In this document: positions 1 to 6,415 of the stretch, one piece after another | Numbering within the stretch: position 1 is the stretch's first letter | Layout of the letters: each line of letters starts with the position of its first letter | Made by a program: the position numbers and the translations under genes | From: Pseudomonadota bacterium | GTDB taxonomy: Bacteria; Pseudomonadota; Alphaproteobacteria; Rhodospirillales; Magnetospirillaceae | Length of the DNA: 8,033 nt | Direction of reading: 5' to 3' | NCBI GenBank assembly: GCA_023437865.1 | Contig: JAEZFE010000171.1 | Span: forward strand, 1 to 8,033 | The notes under the pieces: generated by a model | What the model was told of the DNA's origin: nothing | Databases searched by the model: none | What the model saw: the letters and a program-made list of their open reading frames with translations, nothing else

Positions 1-472
1 ATCCGGGGCCGGGGCGGGGAGCGCGGGCGAGCCAGGTTTCCAGCTCTTTCACGTGCTCGGCTTCTTCGTCGGCAAAATGGCGGGCGAGGGCGCGGATGTC
101 CGGGTCTGAGGCGTTGGTCGCCATGTCGCTGTAATACTCCCAGCCGCGCCGTTCGTTGGCCAGGGCGAATTGCAGCGCGTGGAACGGCGTCATCAGGTAA
201 TTGGGGCCGGAGAAATCGCTGACCTCAGGTGGTTCAGGGGCATTCCAGCGGTATTCCCAGCTTTTCAGCCGGGGCAGCGGCTGGAATGGCTCGGCGCGCG
301 TCACCACCGAGGCGGCGTGGCGGCGTGAATAGTCGCTCATGCGGGCGAAGAGCTCGGCGACCTCGGGGTTGTTGTGGACCGACATCAGGTCGGCCAGTTC
401 CTCGTATCGCTCGCCCGCCTCGGTCTCCAGGGCGACGGAATGGGCCAGGAACAGCGCGACCTTCGTGCTCAT
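1..472 (-). CDS. Ferritin-like / rubrerythrin-type protein, C-terminus cut by the window edge
   Basis: The frame opens at ATG 472 and stays open for 157 codons to the window edge, so the C-terminus is missing. An excellent Shine-Dalgarno (AGGAGG, 481-486 on this strand's complement) lies 8 nt before the ATG and fixes the start. The protein looks like a four-helix ferritin-like bundle of the rubrerythrin superfamily. Helix 1 holds several Glu (about residues 16-25, including GERYEELA). Helix 2 has MSDYSRRH (D47, H52). Helix 3 has ANERRGWEYY (E107, E112) and helix 4 has DEEAEH (E137, H140). The paired E-xx-H style residues fit a di-iron site. Known members act in peroxide or oxygen detoxification or iron handling; the actual role here is inferred. 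There is no sign of a rubredoxin Cys4 domain in the visible part; it could lie beyond the edge. Helices 2 and 3 are joined by a Trp/Pro-rich linker (about residues 62-95). It is transcribed divergently from the MgtC/DUF4010 gene. Confidence 0.85.
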   Translation of the reverse strand, partial: MSTKVALFLAHSVALETEAGERYEELADLMSVHNNPEVAELFARMSDYSRRHAASVVTRAEPFQPLPRLKSWEYRWNAPEPPEVSDFSGPNYLMTPFHALQFALANERRGWEYYSDMATNASDPDIRALARHFADEEAEHVKELETWLARAPRPGPG

Positions 473-505
473 GGCGGAAGCCTCCTCTCGGATGGGGCTG
501 CCCAC

Positions 506-511
506 ATTATG
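506..511 (-). promoter_or_regulatory. Possible -10 element for the ferritin-like gene
   Basis: On the minus strand this reads CATAAT, one base from the sigma-70 -10 consensus. It would place the transcription start about 27 nt before the ATG at 472. No convincing -35 is seen 16-18 bp upstream, so this is a weak call. Confidence 0.3.
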
Positions 512-512
512 C

Positions 513-550
513 GCCCAAGGCGACGCGCTCGACCAGATATGACCTTGGGC
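513..550. repeat. Inverted repeat in the divergent intergenic region
   Basis: GCCCAAGG at 513-520 and CCTTGGGC at 543-550 are perfect 8-bp inverted copies separated by 22 bp. They lie between two divergent genes, just upstream of the possible -10 of the ferritin-like gene. The arms start 30 bp apart, about three helical turns. This could be a two-site operator serving both genes. There is no T-tract, so it is not an obvious terminator. Confidence 0.45.
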
Positions 551-604
551 TAGGCAGATGCGCGGCCCGCGGCGTAAACTGGGGCCTCTCTTCCGGAGGA
601 CCCA

Positions 605-1873
605 TTGGAACACTTGGAATTATTCGAGCGTTTGGGCTTGGCATTGGCCATCGGCCTGCTGATGGGCCTTGAGCGCGGCTGGCAGGCCCGCGACGTGCCC
701 GAAGGTGGCCGCGTCGCCGGCATCCGTACCTTCGCGCTGATTGGCCTGTTGGGCGGCATCGGCGGCTGGTTCGGACAGGTTATGGGGCCGCTGGCACTGG
801 CCGCGTCCTTTCTAGCGCTGGGCGCTGTGGTGGTGGCGTCGCATGTCATGCGGGCCCGCACTGGCGCACACGACGTCGGCGTGACTACCGAGGTGGCCGA
901 GCTGACCGCCTTCGCGCTGGGCGCGCTCGCTGCGCTGGGCCAGGGCGAGGCGGCGGCGGCGGGCGGCGTGGTGGCGACGGCGCTGCTGGGCGCCAAGGAG
1001 ACCCTGCACGGCTGGATCCGGCGTATCGAAGTGCTGGAGCTGCGCGCGGCCATCAAGCTGCTGGCCATCTCGGTGGTGCTGCTGCCGCTATTGCCGAACC
1101 AAGGATACGGGCCGGAGGGGGCGCTCAATCCCTATAAGCTGTGGCTTCTGGTGGTGATGGTGGCAGCCATCTCGTTCATCGGCTATTTCGCCATCAAGAT
1201 CGCCGGGCCGCGCATCGGCAGCCTGCTCACCGGTGTGTTCGGCGGCCTCGCCTCGTCCACCGCGCTGACGGTGTCGTTCGCCCGCATGGGCCGCCAGAGC
1301 CCTGGCATGCAGCCGCTGTTGGCCGCCGGCATCGCGGTGGCGAACGCCACCATGTACGCCCGCCTGTGGCTGATCGTGTTCGTGCTCAATCAGCCCATGG
1401 GGCTGGGGCTGGCCCTGCCGCTTGGACTGATGACGGCTGCCGGCCTGCTTGCCACCTGGCTGCTGTGGCGGGCCCGCTCGGAAGAGGGCAAGCCCGGTGC
1501 CACCGTTCTTTCGAATCCGTTCGAATTGGGTATGGCCATTAAGTTCGCAGCCTTGCTGGCCGCCGTCATCGTCGCGTCGAAGCTGCTGCAAAGCTGGGGC
1601 GGTTCGGCCGGCCTGTACCTGCTGGCTGCCATTGCCGGTCTCGCCGATGTGGATGCGGTTGCGCTGTCCATGTCGCAGATGGGAGGCAAATCGGTGCTGG
1701 TCAGCGTGGCTGCGACCTCGGTGATCATCGCCGCCTTCGTCAATACGGGGGTCAAGGTGGCGCTGGTGGCGGGTTTGTGTGGCGGCCTGATGGCGCGGCG
1801 CATCGCGCTCGCCCAGGGCGGTGTTATTGCAATTGGCGCCGCCGGTCTGGCGCTGCGCTGGTTTGGAGTGTAG
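605..1873 (+). CDS. MgtC/SapB-DUF4010 family integral membrane protein
   Basis: A 422-aa, very hydrophobic protein with about 11-12 predicted membrane segments; this length is normal for the MgtC/SapB + DUF4010 architecture. The N-terminal part carries the MgtC-like signature (ALAIGLLMGLERGW, residues 13-26, then GIRTFALIGLLGG, 39-51). The C-terminal DUF4010 part shows GGLASSTA (213-220) and LADVDAVALSM (346-356), both typical of the family. The start is TTG at 605; GGAGGA at 595-600 lies 4 nt upstream, and the next upstream residues in frame do not resemble the family. Function is not established: MgtC proteins are linked to Mg2+ starvation and control of ATP synthase in pathogens, but DUF4010 proteins are mostly uncharacterised. 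It is the first gene of an apparent two-gene operon with the 223-aa protein downstream. Confidence 0.85.
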   Translation: MEHLELFERLGLALAIGLLMGLERGWQARDVPEGGRVAGIRTFALIGLLGGIGGWFGQVMGPLALAASFLALGAVVVASHVMRARTGAHDVGVTTEVAELTAFALGALAALGQGEAAAAGGVVATALLGAKETLHGWIRRIEVLELRAAIKLLAISVVLLPLLPNQGYGPEGALNPYKLWLLVVMVAAISFIGYFAIKIAGPRIGSLLTGVFGGLASSTALTVSFARMGRQSPGMQPLLAAGIAVANATMYARLWLIVFVLNQPMGLGLALPLGLMTAAGLLATWLLWRARSEEGKPGATVLSNPFELGMAIKFAALLAAVIVASKLLQSWGGSAGLYLLAAIAGLADVDAVALSMSQMGGKSVLVSVAATSVIIAAFVNTGVKVALVAGLCGGLMARRIALAQGGVIAIGAAGLALRWFGV

Positions 1874-1875
1874 GC

Positions 1876-2547
1876 ATGATTTCCGAGGGACATTCCCCGC
1901 TTGAGGCGGGCGTGATGGGCTATTTCCGCGATCCCGACTGGCGCAGCATTGTCGGGGTGTTCGCTGCCGCGCCGGTGGACGAGCATTGGCGGGCCCAGAC
2001 CGTGCTGACTTTGCCGGTATTCCTGGCCCTAATCATGGACGCCGCGCCCGATGCCGCCCCGGCCCTGGTGGACGCCGTGCGAGGGGGCGAGGCGGTCAAG
2101 GTCGAGGTGGTGGCCCAGGCCCTGAACTATTCCCACCATGCTGACCGCCGCCGCCTGATGGAACGCTTGGTGGGGGAGAAAGCCGCAGCCTCCATGGACG
2201 AGGTCGGCGCGGACTTCAAGCAATTGGTGCCCAGCCACCCGGTTCACGTGGACATGCTGTGGGCCGCTTTTTTCGCCACTGGCGACGCCGAATATCTGGC
2301 CCGCATCGCCGGGATGCTGGCCGGCTGGATGCCCCAGTCCCAGCTTCAGCCCCTGCTGGCTGTGGCCGCCAAGGATGCTGCCGCTGCCGCCAAGGCCATG
2401 CCGGCGGTGTTGGCGGAGGCCGCGCTCCTCAGTCTGGCCGCCAACGTGCGCGACATCGAGCCGGTGCGTGACGCCCTGGTTGCCCATGCGCTCAAGCAGG
2501 ATGGCATTGGCTCTGCGCTGGCGGCACGGATCGTCGCGGGGGTTTAG
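1876..2547 (+). CDS. Uncharacterised alpha-helical protein (223 aa), coupled to the DUF4010 gene
   Basis: I do not recognise this gene. The ATG at 1876 comes 2 nt after the stop of the DUF4010 gene and has a GGAG 7 nt upstream, so the two are probably translated from one mRNA. An alternative ATG at 1915 is possible. The product looks soluble: no signal peptide or convincing membrane helix. It is rich in Ala, Leu and Val, arranged in amphipathic blocks separated by D/P/G turns (for example APDAAPALVDAVRGGEAVK, then FATGDAEYLARIAGMLAGW, then DIEPVRDALVAHAL). This suggests a repeated helical (HEAT- or TPR-like) scaffold. Two conserved-looking patches are NYSHHADRRRLMERLVG and HVDMLWAAFFATGD. No catalytic motif is evident. 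The strong third-position GC bias matches that of its neighbours, so it is very likely a real gene. A role with the upstream membrane protein is only inferred from position. Confidence 0.75.
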   Translation: MISEGHSPLEAGVMGYFRDPDWRSIVGVFAAAPVDEHWRAQTVLTLPVFLALIMDAAPDAAPALVDAVRGGEAVKVEVVAQALNYSHHADRRRLMERLVGEKAAASMDEVGADFKQLVPSHPVHVDMLWAAFFATGDAEYLARIAGMLAGWMPQSQLQPLLAVAAKDAAAAAKAMPAVLAEAALLSLAANVRDIEPVRDALVAHALKQDGIGSALAARIVAGV

Positions 2548-2565
2548 GGAGGGGCGGGCCCTCCC
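2547..2565 (+). terminator. GC hairpin at the end of the two-gene unit, weak terminator
   Basis: GGGAGGG (2547-2553) pairs with CCCTCCC (2559-2565) across a 5-nt loop, starting on the last base of the stop codon. No T-tract follows, so intrinsic termination is doubtful. It may instead stabilise the mRNA 3' end. Confidence 0.25.
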
Positions 2566-2601
2566 CGAGAGGAGAGGGCTTTCCATCTTTGTGCGCCAAG
2601 C

Positions 2602-2834
2602 CTAGGAGCGCTTGCCCGGTCCATGCGCGCGGTCTTGCCCAGCGAGCACTCGATTGTGGCCCGGGGCGACGATGTTCACAGTCGTCGACATGACGGTAAT
2701 CCTGCGAAGAAGCGTCAGTTCGCCCATATGCCGTCGGCCACCACCTTGCCGGTCTCGGACTGATTGGGCAAGAGCCGCTGGCCTGTCGGCATGATCGTGG
2801 TGGTAAAATCGTCGATTATGGTCCCTTCGCCAAG
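2602..2834 (-). pseudogene. Possible gene remnant or pair of tiny ORFs on the minus strand
   Basis: Two overlapping minus-strand frames look coding-like. The first, 2834 to 2715, encodes 39 residues after a stop. It includes IIDDFTTTIMPTGQRLL and GKVVADGIWAN, with mostly G/C third positions, but has no start codon with a ribosome site. The second, 2727 to 2602 (41 aa), overlaps its end in another frame. An internal ATG at 2691, with AGGA 8 nt upstream, would give a 29-aa peptide (starts MSTTVNIVAPGHNR, ends HGPGKRS). This could be one broken gene with a frameshift, a small expressed protein, or chance. I do not recognise the family. Confidence 0.2.
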
Positions 2835-2838
2835 TTAT

Positions 2839-2870
2839 CTATCGATAGTTCTAAGAAGGCCCGATCGGGC
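2839..2870. repeat. Two perfect palindromes upstream of the diguanylate cyclase
   Basis: CTATCGATAG (2839-2848) and GCCCGATCGGGC (2859-2870) are perfect palindromes whose centres are 21 bp apart, two helical turns. They lie about 120-150 bp before the GTG start, just upstream of a candidate -10. This looks like a possible operator pair. The regulator is unknown. Confidence 0.4.
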
Positions 2871-2893
2871 GGCCAATGGCGGCGTTACATTAC

Positions 2894-2899
2894 TAGTAT
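2894..2899 (+). promoter_or_regulatory. Candidate -10 element for the diguanylate cyclase
   Basis: TAGTAT in a locally AT-rich stretch, partly inside the palindrome TACTAGTA (2891-2898). It would give a leader of about 85 nt. No good -35 is seen at 17 bp, so it could be activator dependent or not a promoter. Confidence 0.3.
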
Positions 2900-2926
2900 A
2901 GGGGTGGGGAACACCCTCAAAGCGCT

Positions 2927-2944
2927 TGCAAGGCAAGGCTTGCA
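2927..2944 (+). repeat. Small hairpin in the leader of the diguanylate cyclase
   Basis: TGCAAG (2927-2932) and CTTGCA (2939-2944) form a perfect 6-bp stem with a 6-nt loop in the expected 5' leader. A 5-bp stem also exists just upstream (GGGTG 2902-2906 with CACCC 2912-2916). These may structure the mRNA; no known RNA family is recognised. Confidence 0.3.
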
Positions 2945-2991
2945 GGATTACCGTCAGGCCGCAGACTCCCGGGGGAAAGGAACCTGCTAAA

Positions 2992-4185
2992 GTGGAGTTT
3001 CTTCAGAATTTCTTAAAGAAGATCCTCGCCATCGTGTTCTCGGGCATGACGATGGCGGAAATTTTCGATCTTCTCATGCCGACCCGGCAATCGGCTTTCG
3101 TTCAGCGCCGCCGATCGTTGCTGATCCTCTCGCGCGTGCGCATGGTTGCGGCGACCTTCGCCGTGTTGACTCCCCTTTGGATCCCGGTCGATCTGTACAT
3201 CTTCGAGACGGCGCTGGGCATGTACCTGGCCGCGCTGCGCGTGCTCGCCTCCATCGCCTTCGTGCTGCTGTGCCTATCCTATCGTGGTGCCGACAGCGTG
3301 ACGGTGGCGCGCTGGGGGCTGGTGTGGCTGCTGGCCATCCCGACCGTGTTCTTCCTCATCAGCCATCCGCTGCTGGCGCAATTCGCCATCACCGATCCGG
3401 CCCAGCAGGTGATCGCTGCGGGCTATGCTTTTCTGCCCTTCGTGATGGTGGCTGGCCTGTCGGTGTTCCCCATTACCTTCTTCGAGGGCGTGGCGCTGTC
3501 CACCCCGCTGCTGGTGGCCTATCTGCTGACCGGCGTGCTGGGCTACCAATTGCTGCCCTTCGCTTCGCATCTGGGCGCCCAGTGGCTGCTGCTGCTGCTG
3601 GCCACGGTGGCGACGCTGTCGGGCATGAGCCAGTTGCACTTCATGAGCCAACTGGTGGACCAGTCCTCGCATGACGGCCTGACCCGCGCTTATAACCGAC
3701 GCGTTGGTGAGGAGATGGTGATTCAGCAATTCATGGCTGCCAACCGCGCCAATGCCTCGTTGGCCCTGGCCTTCGTCGACCTCGATAATTTTAAATCGAT
3801 CAACGACCGTTATGGCCATGAGGAGGGAGATAACACCCTGCGCGCCGCCTCGACGGCGCTGCGCCGCGTTCTGCGCCGGGGCGACATCCTGATCCGCTGG
3901 GGCGGCGAGGAATTCCTGGCTGTCATGCCCAATACCGACCCCGAGGGCGCCCGCATCGCCACCGCTCGGCTGCGCGAAGCTGGTTTAGGTCTGCGCCCCG
4001 ACGGCAAGCCGGTGACCGCCTCCATCGGCATCGCTGAGCGTGTCGCCGACCAATGCGAATCGTGGAACGAATTGGTGGAACGCGCTGACCAGCGCATGTA
4101 CATCGCCAAGCAATCCGGCAAGGATCGCGTCATCAGCATCGGCGACCAGCTCATCGCCAAGGGTGAACCGGAGGCGGTTGCCTAA
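2992..4185 (+). CDS. Membrane-anchored diguanylate cyclase (GGDEF domain)
   Basis: Makes c-di-GMP from two GTP at the inner membrane. I chose the GTG at 2992 (397 aa), with AAAGGA about 10 nt upstream. The frame also extends upstream to a TTG at 2926, but those 22 codons are unlike a protein start and overlap a hairpin. The N-terminal half has about six membrane helices (roughly residues 50-70, 78-96, 106-126, 142-160, 164-184, 195-211) and no soluble sensor domain that I can name. The GGDEF domain spans about residues 223-385. It shows DGLTRAYNRR, the metal/GTP motif FVDLDNFKSIND (about 261-272), the active-site GGEEF (304-308) and the inhibitory-site RRGD (295-298) exactly five residues before it. 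Both sites are intact, so an active, product-inhibited enzyme is expected. There is no EAL domain. It stands alone as a transcription unit, convergent with the histidine kinase gene. Confidence 0.92.
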   Translation: MEFLQNFLKKILAIVFSGMTMAEIFDLLMPTRQSAFVQRRRSLLILSRVRMVAATFAVLTPLWIPVDLYIFETALGMYLAALRVLASIAFVLLCLSYRGADSVTVARWGLVWLLAIPTVFFLISHPLLAQFAITDPAQQVIAAGYAFLPFVMVAGLSVFPITFFEGVALSTPLLVAYLLTGVLGYQLLPFASHLGAQWLLLLLATVATLSGMSQLHFMSQLVDQSSHDGLTRAYNRRVGEEMVIQQFMAANRANASLALAFVDLDNFKSINDRYGHEEGDNTLRAASTALRRVLRRGDILIRWGGEEFLAVMPNTDPEGARIATARLREAGLGLRPDGKPVTASIGIAERVADQCESWNELVERADQRMYIAKQSGKDRVISIGDQLIAKGEPEAVA

Positions 4186-4216
4186 GGGGCTTGATGCTGA
4201 TGAGTTGAGTGGAAGC

Positions 4217-4242
4217 AAGGCGGCCCTGGTGGCCGCCTTTTT
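4217..4242 (+). terminator. Rho-independent terminator of the diguanylate cyclase gene
   Basis: AAGGCGGCC (4217-4225) pairs perfectly with GGCCGCCTT (4231-4239) over the loop CTGGT, followed by TTTCTT. It begins 31 nt after the stop at 4185 and its T-tract touches the stop codon of the convergent kinase gene (4244-4246). Read on the minus strand the same stem is followed by GCTTCC rather than a T-run, so it probably ends the kinase transcript less efficiently. Confidence 0.88.
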
Positions 4243-4243
4243 C

Positions 4244-6298
4244 TTACCCCGCCTTCAGTGTGAAGAAGAACGTGGCCCCCTGGTCGGGCGTCGAATCGAT
4301 CCAGATGCGGCCGCCGTGGCGCTCGACGATTTTTTTGCAGATGGCGAGGCCGATGCCGGTGCCATCGTAGCGGCCGCGGCCGTGGAGGCGCTGGAAGATG
4401 CGGAAGATGCGTTCGAAATATTGCGGCGCGATGCCGATGCCGTTGTCCGACACCCAGCAGATGATTTCGCCGCCCTGGCGGCGGGCGCCGACGCGCACCA
4501 CCGGATGGCGGTCGGGGTGGTGGTATTTGAGGGCGTTGCCGATCAGGTTCAGGTAAAGCCGGGTGATCTCCTCCTCGTTGGCCATGACCAATGGCAGGTC
4601 ATCGCTCACCTCGATCCTGGCCGAGGACTCATCGATCGCGACGCCCAGGCCCTTGATTGCCAAATCGATGGTCTGGCCAAGCAACAGTGGCGTCAACGGG
4701 CGGTCGATGCGGCCGACGCGGGAATATTCGAGCAGGTCCAGGATCAGGCGGTCCATGCGTACCGCGCCCTCGCGCGCAAAGCCGATGAACTCGCGGCCTT
4801 CGTCATCCAACTTGTCGGCGTAGCGGCGCTCCAGCATGGTCACGAAGCTGTTGACCATGCGCAGGGGCTCGCGCAAATCGTGCGAGGCGACGTAGGCGAA
4901 TTGCTCCAGCTCGGCGTTCGACGCCTCCAGCCGCGCCGTCTTCTCGGCCAGCGCCGCCTCGGCCCCCTTGCGGTCGCTGATGTCGCGCACGAAGGCGCAG
5001 ACGAAATCGCCGCCGGCAAAGGCGACGTAATTGACCGACACCTCGACCGGAAAATCTTCGCCGTCATGGGTTCGGTGCGCCGATTCGAAACGCCAATAGC
5101 GCTTGCGCTTCAGCCGTCGCAGGTGGCCGTGCCAATTGCGGGTGGTGAAGTGGCGGTCGACCTCCGAGATAGGCTTGCCGACCAGGTCGTCATGATCGTA
5201 GCCCAGGCGGATGGCGGCAGCCTGGTTGGCATAGAGGACATGGGCGTCGGCATCCAACCAGAACACCATGTCGGCGGCATGGTCGAGGGCGAATTGGGAA
5301 AAGCGCAGCCGCTTCTCGCTGTCCTTCAGCGCGCGGGCATGCGCCTCCTCGCGGCGGGTCTGGCGTGCCAGCAGGGTGACCGCAGCGCTCAGCACGACGG
5401 CGGCGGCGACGGCGCCCAAAACCAGCCGCGCGGCATTCTCGCGCCACGCCGCCAGCAGAACGTCTTCCTTGAGCGAGACGTTGATGGTCAGCGGAAACAG
5501 GCTCAGCTTGTTATAGGCCAGGATGCGATAGGCGCCGTCCATGGGGCTGGGACCCCAGCCCAGGCCGTGGGCGGGGGCTTCGGGCTTGAAGATGGCCAGG
5601 TGGCTGAATTTTTTGCCGATGGCCAATGTGTTTGCCGGCGAACGCGCCAGCAACGTGCCGTCGCTGCGGAACATGGCGAAGGCGCCGCCCTCAGCCGGCA
5701 GCACGCGGGAATAGAATTGCTGAAAATAATCGGGGTCGACCGCCGCCACTATGATGCCCTGAAACGAGCCGTCGGCGCCCGATAGCCGGCGGCTGACCGG
5801 GATGAAGGGCGAGCCGTCGGCGGGGGAGGGGCGAGGCGTGCCGATAAAGAGTGCCGGCGAGGGCGACGCCCGGTGATGCAGGAACTCCTCGCGCTCGGCG
5901 TATTCGAGCTTGGCCGGCGGGTGCATCATGGCGCCGTTGACCAAGTGGCCCTCGCGATCCACCACGGCCAGGCCGATGATCTGGGGCGTGCCGGCGATAC
6001 GGGCGCGCAGCACATGGTGGAACTCGGCGCTCTGGTCCCATAGCGGCACGCCGCCATGCATGACCGACACGGCGGTGGCATCCACCACCAGCTGGACGGA
6101 GTGGAAGGCGCGCTCGGTCTGATGGGCCAAGGCCAGCGACAGCGCGCGCAGGTTCCGCTCGGCAGACTCCACCGTGCTGGTACGCTGGCGCCAGATCTCG
6201 TAGCCGGTCATGCCAATGACGACGGCGATGGCGAGGCAGCCTAGGGTGATCACCGCCCGGCTGGTGGTCGGCTTTAGAATGCGCGCCAGAAATTTCAC
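4244..6298 (-). CDS. Membrane sensor histidine kinase: double-Cache-like sensor, PAS, HisKA, HATPase
   Basis: A 684-aa kinase from the GTG at 6298. One membrane helix (about residues 14-35) leads to a periplasmic region of about 255 residues that resembles a PDC/dCache ligand sensor (SVQLVVDATAVSV, IIGLAVVDREGHLV, GIIVAAVDPDYFQQFYSR). A second helix (about 291-311) follows, then a cytoplasmic PAS domain with PAC (about 330-440; FWLDADAHVLYANQAA, FVRDISDRKGAE). A short coiled coil leads to HisKA with FAYVASHDLREPLR (phospho-accepting His 473). The ATPase domain has the N box NLIGNAL (about 584-590), DNGIGI (618-623) and GTGIGLA (646-652). All catalytic motifs are intact. There is no receiver domain and no response regulator in the window, so its partner is unknown. 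The frame extends upstream to a TTG at 6358, but that codon lies inside a likely promoter just past the amt terminator, so GTG 6298 is preferred. Confidence 0.9.
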   Translation of the reverse strand: MKFLARILKPTTSRAVITLGCLAIAVVIGMTGYEIWRQRTSTVESAERNLRALSLALAHQTERAFHSVQLVVDATAVSVMHGGVPLWDQSAEFHHVLRARIAGTPQIIGLAVVDREGHLVNGAMMHPPAKLEYAEREEFLHHRASPSPALFIGTPRPSPADGSPFIPVSRRLSGADGSFQGIIVAAVDPDYFQQFYSRVLPAEGGAFAMFRSDGTLLARSPANTLAIGKKFSHLAIFKPEAPAHGLGWGPSPMDGAYRILAYNKLSLFPLTINVSLKEDVLLAAWRENAARLVLGAVAAAVVLSAAVTLLARQTRREEAHARALKDSEKRLRFSQFALDHAADMVFWLDADAHVLYANQAAAIRLGYDHDDLVGKPISEVDRHFTTRNWHGHLRRLKRKRYWRFESAHRTHDGEDFPVEVSVNYVAFAGGDFVCAFVRDISDRKGAEAALAEKTARLEASNAELEQFAYVASHDLREPLRMVNSFVTMLERRYADKLDDEGREFIGFAREGAVRMDRLILDLLEYSRVGRIDRPLTPLLLGQTIDLAIKGLGVAIDESSARIEVSDDLPLVMANEEEITRLYLNLIGNALKYHHPDRHPVVRVGARRQGGEIICWVSDNGIGIAPQYFERIFRIFQRLHGRGRYDGTGIGLAICKKIVERHGGRIWIDSTPDQGATFFFTLKAG

Positions 6299-6329
6299 CC
6301 CAGATCCCCACCCGGGAAAGAGAACTTTT

Positions 6330-6358
6330 AGTGTAAATCCGCGCCGGTGGCGGGCCAA
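6330..6358 (-). promoter_or_regulatory. Candidate sigma-70-type promoter for the histidine kinase
   Basis: On the minus strand TTGGCC (6358-6353) and TACACT (6335-6330) each match four of six consensus bases and are exactly 17 bp apart. Transcription would start near 6323, about 25 nt before the GTG. The -35 begins 2 nt after the T-tract of the amt terminator, so the kinase would be re-initiated rather than co-transcribed with amt. Confidence 0.5.
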
Positions 6359-6360
6359 GC

Positions 6361-6392
6361 AAAAAGGCCCGCTGCACGAAGCAGCGGGCCTT
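6361..6392 (-). terminator. Rho-independent terminator of amt
   Basis: On the minus strand a perfect 12-bp stem (AAGGCCCGCTGC with GCAGCGGGCCTT) closes a TTCGT loop and is followed by TTTTT (6365-6361). It lies 23 nt after the amt stop codon (6416-6418). This is a textbook intrinsic terminator. Confidence 0.93.
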
Positions 6393-6415
6393 GATTGGCA
6401 ATGCAGGGTTGATGC

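Larger units (their letters stand above)
2548..2991. other. Gene-free interval (444 bp) before the diguanylate cyclase
   Basis: No credible full-length gene is seen on either strand. The left part (about 2570-2830) has frames that look partly coding, mainly on the minus strand, and may be decayed gene sequence. The right part (about 2830-2950) is more AT-rich and holds several short palindromes, a candidate -10 and a leader hairpin for the cyclase gene. I recognise no riboswitch class in it, including the c-di-GMP riboswitches. Confidence 0.6.

Noticed and set aside
229..672. A 147-codon plus-strand frame across the divergent intergenic region
   Set aside because: Arg/Pro/Gly-rich product that overlaps the ferritin-like gene and the DUF4010 start; a shadow frame.
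550..1128. A 192-codon minus-strand frame antisense to the DUF4010 gene
   Set aside because: Low-complexity Ser/Ala/Pro product typical of a shadow frame; the plus-strand protein has clear family motifs.
2700..2990. A plus-strand frame ending in a basic, Gln/Arg-rich peptide before the cyclase
   Set aside because: No ATG, GTG or TTG with a ribosome site opens it, and it runs through the palindrome and leader region.
2926..2991. A TTG start giving 22 more residues to the diguanylate cyclase
   Set aside because: The extra residues are polar and unlike the hydrophobic family start, the TTG lies within a hairpin, and no ribosome site precedes it.
2547..2991. Insertion sequence in the gene-free interval
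   Set aside because: No terminal inverted repeats, target-site duplication or transposase motif could be found.
4040..5785. A 581-codon open frame on the plus strand, antisense to the histidine kinase
   Set aside because: It overlaps the kinase, whose motifs are all intact, and starts inside the cyclase gene. Long stop-free antisense frames are common in GC-rich DNA and its product has no recognisable domain.
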